Source: a virus. Taken from it: a stretch of DNA of 23,069 nucleotides. The stretch is taken from the IMG/VR virus record IMGVR_UViG_3300027659_000219, positions 1 through 23,069 of that record; one strand, written 5' to 3'. The notes beneath the pieces are model-generated. The model saw only the letters and a list, made by a program, of their open reading frames with translations. It made no database searches and was not told the DNA's origin. A program made the position numbers and the translations under genes. Within the stretch, counting starts at the first letter, position 1, and each line of letters opens with the position of its first letter. Below, in pieces: positions 20,710 to 23,069 of this stretch.

Positions 20710-20723
20710 CATTGTGGTATAGT
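20710..20723 (+). promoter_or_regulatory. Extended -10 promoter candidate for the endonuclease
   Basis: CATTGTGGTATAGT, matching P1 and P2 in the spacer and -10 (TGG-TATAGT). The -35 is weak. It gives the GIY-YIG gene its own promoter after the capsid terminator. Confidence 0.5.
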
Positions 20724-20747
20724 GGGGCTTCAACTTCAGGAGCTTCT

Positions 20748-21491
20748 ATGTTTTACGTTTACGTGTACCGCGACCCACGTCCGCTCAAAGCTAATCAGCC
20801 CGTATATGTTGGTAAGGGTACAGGTGATCGGGACTTATCTCATTGGTCAAGGGGGTCGCACAATAAGCCGTTCCAAGACTTTATATCCCACCTTAAACTA
20901 CGCGCACACATAGCGGTATGCGAACGAGTGCTAGAGACTGAAATTGAGGCAGAGGCGTTCGTCAAAGAGATTGAACTGATTGCGTTGTATGGGCGACGCG
21001 ATATAGGCACAGGCACCCTGTTTAACCTTACGGATGGCGGCGAGGGGGGAAGCGGAGCAGTACGAACTATCGCCCACAAAGCAGTGGATAGCAAGTTTTC
21101 CAAAGCGCATTGGCAAGACCCCGTGTATAGAAACAAGGTAATCACCTCGCAAATTGCCGCTCAGAGTACCGCTAAAGCCCGCGCTGACAAGTCAAAAGCA
21201 AGCACCGAAGCATGGACTAAACCTGAAGTGCGTCAGAAGCGTCAGGAGGGCATCAAACAGGCTCGCAGCACTGATGAGTCCAAGGCCAAGACTAGCGCCC
21301 AAGCAAAGGCCCAATGGAACGATCCCGAGTATGCTGCTATGCAGACTGCGAACAATAAGGAGATTGCAAACCGTGCCGAGGTTAAAGCGGCTAAAGCAAC
21401 CGCAGCTAAGGCGTTATGGGCCGACCCTGTATGGAAAGCAAAGATGCTAGCAGCCCGAAAGAAAAAAGTTGCACCCCCTACAGTAAAGTGA
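20748..21491 (+). CDS. GIY-YIG homing-type endonuclease
   Basis: A 247-aa protein. The N-terminal nuclease has FYVYVYRDP (GIY element, about residue 4-6), VYVGKGTGDR (YIG element, 19-28, with Arg28), Glu residues in EAFVKEIELIALYG (about 69-82) and TGTLFNLTDGGEG with Asn93. The C-terminal half has four copies of a W-x-[D/K]-P unit at Trp122, 156, 190 and 224, spaced by 34 residues, resembling NUMOD3-type minor-groove DNA-binding repeats of SegE-like free-standing endonucleases. Such enzymes cut alleles lacking the gene and so spread it. I chose ATG 20748 for its AGGAG site. It is the only non-structural gene in the right arm, between a terminator and a structured leader. Confidence 0.88.
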   Translation: MFYVYVYRDPRPLKANQPVYVGKGTGDRDLSHWSRGSHNKPFQDFISHLKLRAHIAVCERVLETEIEAEAFVKEIELIALYGRRDIGTGTLFNLTDGGEGGSGAVRTIAHKAVDSKFSKAHWQDPVYRNKVITSQIAAQSTAKARADKSKASTEAWTKPEVRQKRQEGIKQARSTDESKAKTSAQAKAQWNDPEYAAMQTANNKEIANRAEVKAAKATAAKALWADPVWKAKMLAARKKKVAPPTVK

Positions 21492-21497
21492 TATATT

Positions 21498-21585
21498 TCA
21501 GCCAATCCGGGCTTTCCGGTGCATTAGACAGTCCCGGCTGACTACATACAGACTAATGCGCCTAACTTGTATGTAAGGAATTATC
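21498..21585 (+). promoter_or_regulatory. Structured leader with pseudoknot potential
   Basis: Interleaved complementary segments: GCATTAG (21521-21527) with CTAATGC (21553-21559), and TACATACA (21543-21550) with TGTATGTA (21568-21575). The order A-B-A'-B' is that of an H-type pseudoknot, ending at the AAGGA ribosome-binding site of the next gene. TCAGCC/GGCTGA (21498-21503, 21536-21541) can pair as an alternative. Confidence 0.5.
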
Positions 21586-22005
21586 ATGGCACGTACTACG
21601 TTTTCCGGCCCAGTTATATCTTCAAACGGATTTATTACTGACCACACTCCAACATCCGCTAACGCAATAAACGCAACGGCTACAGCTACTGCGGCGCAGG
21701 TGGCAACGGGCTACATCACTTCTACTTCAGCCGCCGCTACAACCATCACCTTGCCTACTGGCACTTTGCTCGGTGCGGCTTTAGGCGCGTCGCAGGGCAC
21801 TGTGTTTGACTTATTTATTGACAACACCGCTGGTGCTGATGTCGTTACGCTCGCTGTAGCTACAAACGGTATTTTGTCAACTGCAGCCGCCGACACCGCT
21901 GGTAGCTTTGGTGACTTAACTGTTGCCGCTGGCGCAACGGGTCTCGCTCGTTTCACCATCATGTTCTCCAGTGCAACTGCATACGTGTTTACCCGTACAG
22001 CTTAA
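21586..22005 (+). CDS. Putative virion structural protein, 139 aa
   Basis: An Ala/Thr/Gly-rich, beta-rich protein (ARTTFSGPVISSNGFITDH, TLPTGTLLGAALG, FDLFIDNTAGADVVTLAV, ARFTIMFSSATAYVFTRTA) with almost no charged residues in its C-terminal two-thirds. This composition is common for head decoration or fibre-like proteins encoded after the capsid. AAGGA precedes ATG 21586. Exact role unknown. Confidence 0.75.
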   Translation: MARTTFSGPVISSNGFITDHTPTSANAINATATATAAQVATGYITSTSAAATTITLPTGTLLGAALGASQGTVFDLFIDNTAGADVVTLAVATNGILSTAAADTAGSFGDLTVAAGATGLARFTIMFSSATAYVFTRTA

Positions 22006-22013
22006 TTGATCTT

Positions 22014-22029
22014 GGGGGCTTCGGCCCCC
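22014..22029 (+). other. Stable UUCG hairpin between structural genes
   Basis: GGGGGC, TTCG, GCCCCC, nine bases after the 21586-22005 stop. No T run follows, so it is not a standard terminator; it could set relative mRNA levels of the two genes or act as a weak terminator. Confidence 0.75.
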
Positions 22030-22048
22030 GCATTACAGGAGATTGATT

Positions 22049-22522
22049 ATGATGCAAACAGACGTTAAATCGCAACACGGTGGAGTTTCTGGCTTGATGG
22101 TTCCGTACCGTACTCGCCTTAAAGGAGCGGTTGTTTTTCCGTTTTCTGGTGCTACTGAGTACACTGTTTTGGTGGACGATCAAAGCATAAGTGGAACTTA
22201 CGCAAGGGCCACCACAACAGCGACAATTACAGCAACTAATCACGGCTTGAAGGCGGGCGATTGGGTTTATTTGGACTGGGATTTGGCGGATAACCCGTAC
22301 CAAGTTCAAACAGCGTCCACTGCAAATACGTTTACTGTTACTGTCGCCAATTCTGGCGCAGCCAGCGGAAATGTGACTGTGTGGAATGATGTGCTGCTGC
22401 AACTAGACGCATCAAATCAAACTGGGTACAGCGTACCAATTCCCGGAGAAGGCGTCCTTGCTCATAACGGCATACGACTTTTCTTAGGCGCTAACACGCA
22501 TATCACGGTGTTTTATGGCTAA
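22049..22522 (+). CDS. Putative virion structural protein, 157 aa
   Basis: A beta-rich protein with ATTTATITATNHGLKAGDWVYLDW, NPYQVQTASTANTFTVTV and SGNVTVW (about residues 52-115), a segment of the kind found in tail, fibre and decoration proteins of many phages. The C-terminus has VPIPGEGVLAHNGIRLFLG. AGGAG lies 7 bases before ATG 22049; the earlier in-frame TTG at 22043 is not favoured. Location in the virion is not determined. Confidence 0.75.
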   Translation: MMQTDVKSQHGGVSGLMVPYRTRLKGAVVFPFSGATEYTVLVDDQSISGTYARATTTATITATNHGLKAGDWVYLDWDLADNPYQVQTASTANTFTVTVANSGAASGNVTVWNDVLLQLDASNQTGYSVPIPGEGVLAHNGIRLFLGANTHITVFYG

Positions 22523-22769
22523 GAAAACCCCATCCCTCGCAGTAGGTCGCGGTGAGAAGCTGCCGGTCTCTAAGGGGGCTGGGCTGACTGCCAAAGGCCG
22601 TGCTAAGTACAATGCAGCCACAGGGTCAAACCTTAAAGCGCCACAGCCACAAGGCGGTGCCCGCAAGAAGTCATTCTGCGCTCGTATGTCTGGTATGCCC
22701 GGGCCGATGAAAGACGAAAAAGGCAAGCCTACCCGTAAGGCTGCTTCACTAGCAAGATGGAAATGCTGA
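22515..22769 (+). CDS. Small basic Lys/Gly-rich phage protein, 84 aa
   Basis: Encodes KGAGLTAKGRAKYNAATGSN, RKKSFCARMSGMPGP and GKPTRKAASLARWKC. This GLTxKGRAKYNxATGSNLK...KKSFCARMxGM...SLxRWxC signature marks a conserved short phage protein, which I think is the group labelled DUF6321, with limited certainty. It is strongly basic, has two Cys and may bind DNA or be a virion component. It overlaps the previous gene by 8 bases. Confidence 0.78.
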   Translation: MAKKTPSLAVGRGEKLPVSKGAGLTAKGRAKYNAATGSNLKAPQPQGGARKKSFCARMSGMPGPMKDEKGKPTRKAASLARWKC

Positions 22770-22776
22770 GGTAAAT

Positions 22777-23069
22777 ATGGCTGACAAAGAAGCTCCGGCA
22801 AAAAAGTTAAGTAAGTACGTTCCTTTGAGAGAAACACAGGAGGGCGCGTCATTCCCACCACGCGCTACCAGAACAGTATCTGCTATGGATGCTGCTGATT
22901 TAGCGGAAGGGAAGACCCCCGGCCAATCCAACAAAAAGCTTATAAACGACATGCTTAACAGTCGTGATTTGGCTTTTGAACCAGACTTCGATGTGGGTTT
23001 ATCTGCCGCAGCAGATAGAAAATTGCAAAAAGCGTCTGAGCTAGCCGATCAATACAAACGCGAAACTCG
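22777..23069 (+). CDS. Partial phage protein, runs off the right edge
   Basis: Ninety-seven codons are visible, starting MADKEAPAKKLSKYVPLRETQ and still open at the window end. A GAGG site precedes ATG 22777. The visible part is charged and helical (AADLAEGKTPGQSNKKLINDML, DRKLQKASELADQYKRET). There is too little to identify. Position fits a further virion or assembly gene. Confidence 0.7.
   Translation, partial: MADKEAPAKKLSKYVPLRETQEGASFPPRATRTVSAMDAADLAEGKTPGQSNKKLINDMLNSRDLAFEPDFDVGLSAAADRKLQKASELADQYKRET

Noticed and set aside
22014-22029. Intrinsic terminator
   Set aside because: The stem and UUCG loop are strong, but no T run follows, so it is listed only as a hairpin.

Overview
The window is part of a tailed double-stranded DNA bacteriophage genome (Caudoviricetes). 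It carries a complete run of packaging and head genes: small and large terminase, a P22-type portal, a GroES-like co-chaperonin, a scaffold-like protein and a major capsid protein. No bacterial housekeeping gene, rRNA or tRNA is visible. The portal type suggests a podovirus-like virion. The small accessory proteins resemble those of phages of freshwater Burkholderiales, but the host is only a guess. No integrase, lysis gene, DNA polymerase or complete tail module lies in the window, so lifestyle cannot be read from it.

Layout. From 1 to about 11.8 kb every gene is on the minus strand, mostly small accessory genes packed with ATGA-type overlaps. From about 12.2 kb to the end every gene is on the plus strand and structural, except a GIY-YIG endonuclease. 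The 11.8-12.24 kb gap is the divergence point. The minus arm falls into four transcription units: (i) 11810 to 11034, ending in two tandem intrinsic terminators; (ii) a tandem ribbon-helix-helix gene (10367 to 9816) with its own promoter candidate; (iii) nine overlapping small genes from a consensus sigma70-type promoter at about 9709-9737; (iv) an operon from a second, near-identical promoter at about 6842-6870. Unit (iv) encodes a MoxR-like AAA+ ATPase, a metallopeptidase-like plus VWA protein (DUF2201 type), a DUF3150-like protein and further small proteins, running off the left edge.

The most striking feature is a palindrome, CTAACA(A/T)TGTTAG, present 12 times between 2.3 and 12.0 kb and absent from the structural arm. 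Copies sit in the leaders of the two strong promoters, next to terminators, across a start codon, across a stop codon and inside five coding regions. The layout recalls the dispersed repressor sites (stoperators) of some mycobacteriophages, but the motif and any binding protein are unidentified here. A second cluster, GTTAC/GTAAC pentamers with an AT microsatellite and a 45-bp direct repeat, fills the 10.38-10.93 kb gap and could be a replication origin or control region.

How the parts may work together (inference): the minus arm supplies early host-interaction and remodelling functions under a shared palindrome-binding regulator. The plus arm makes the head, with a phage GroES-like protein adapting host GroEL for capsid folding. 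The ATPase, VWA and DUF3150 trio probably forms a chaperone-like remodelling complex of unknown target.
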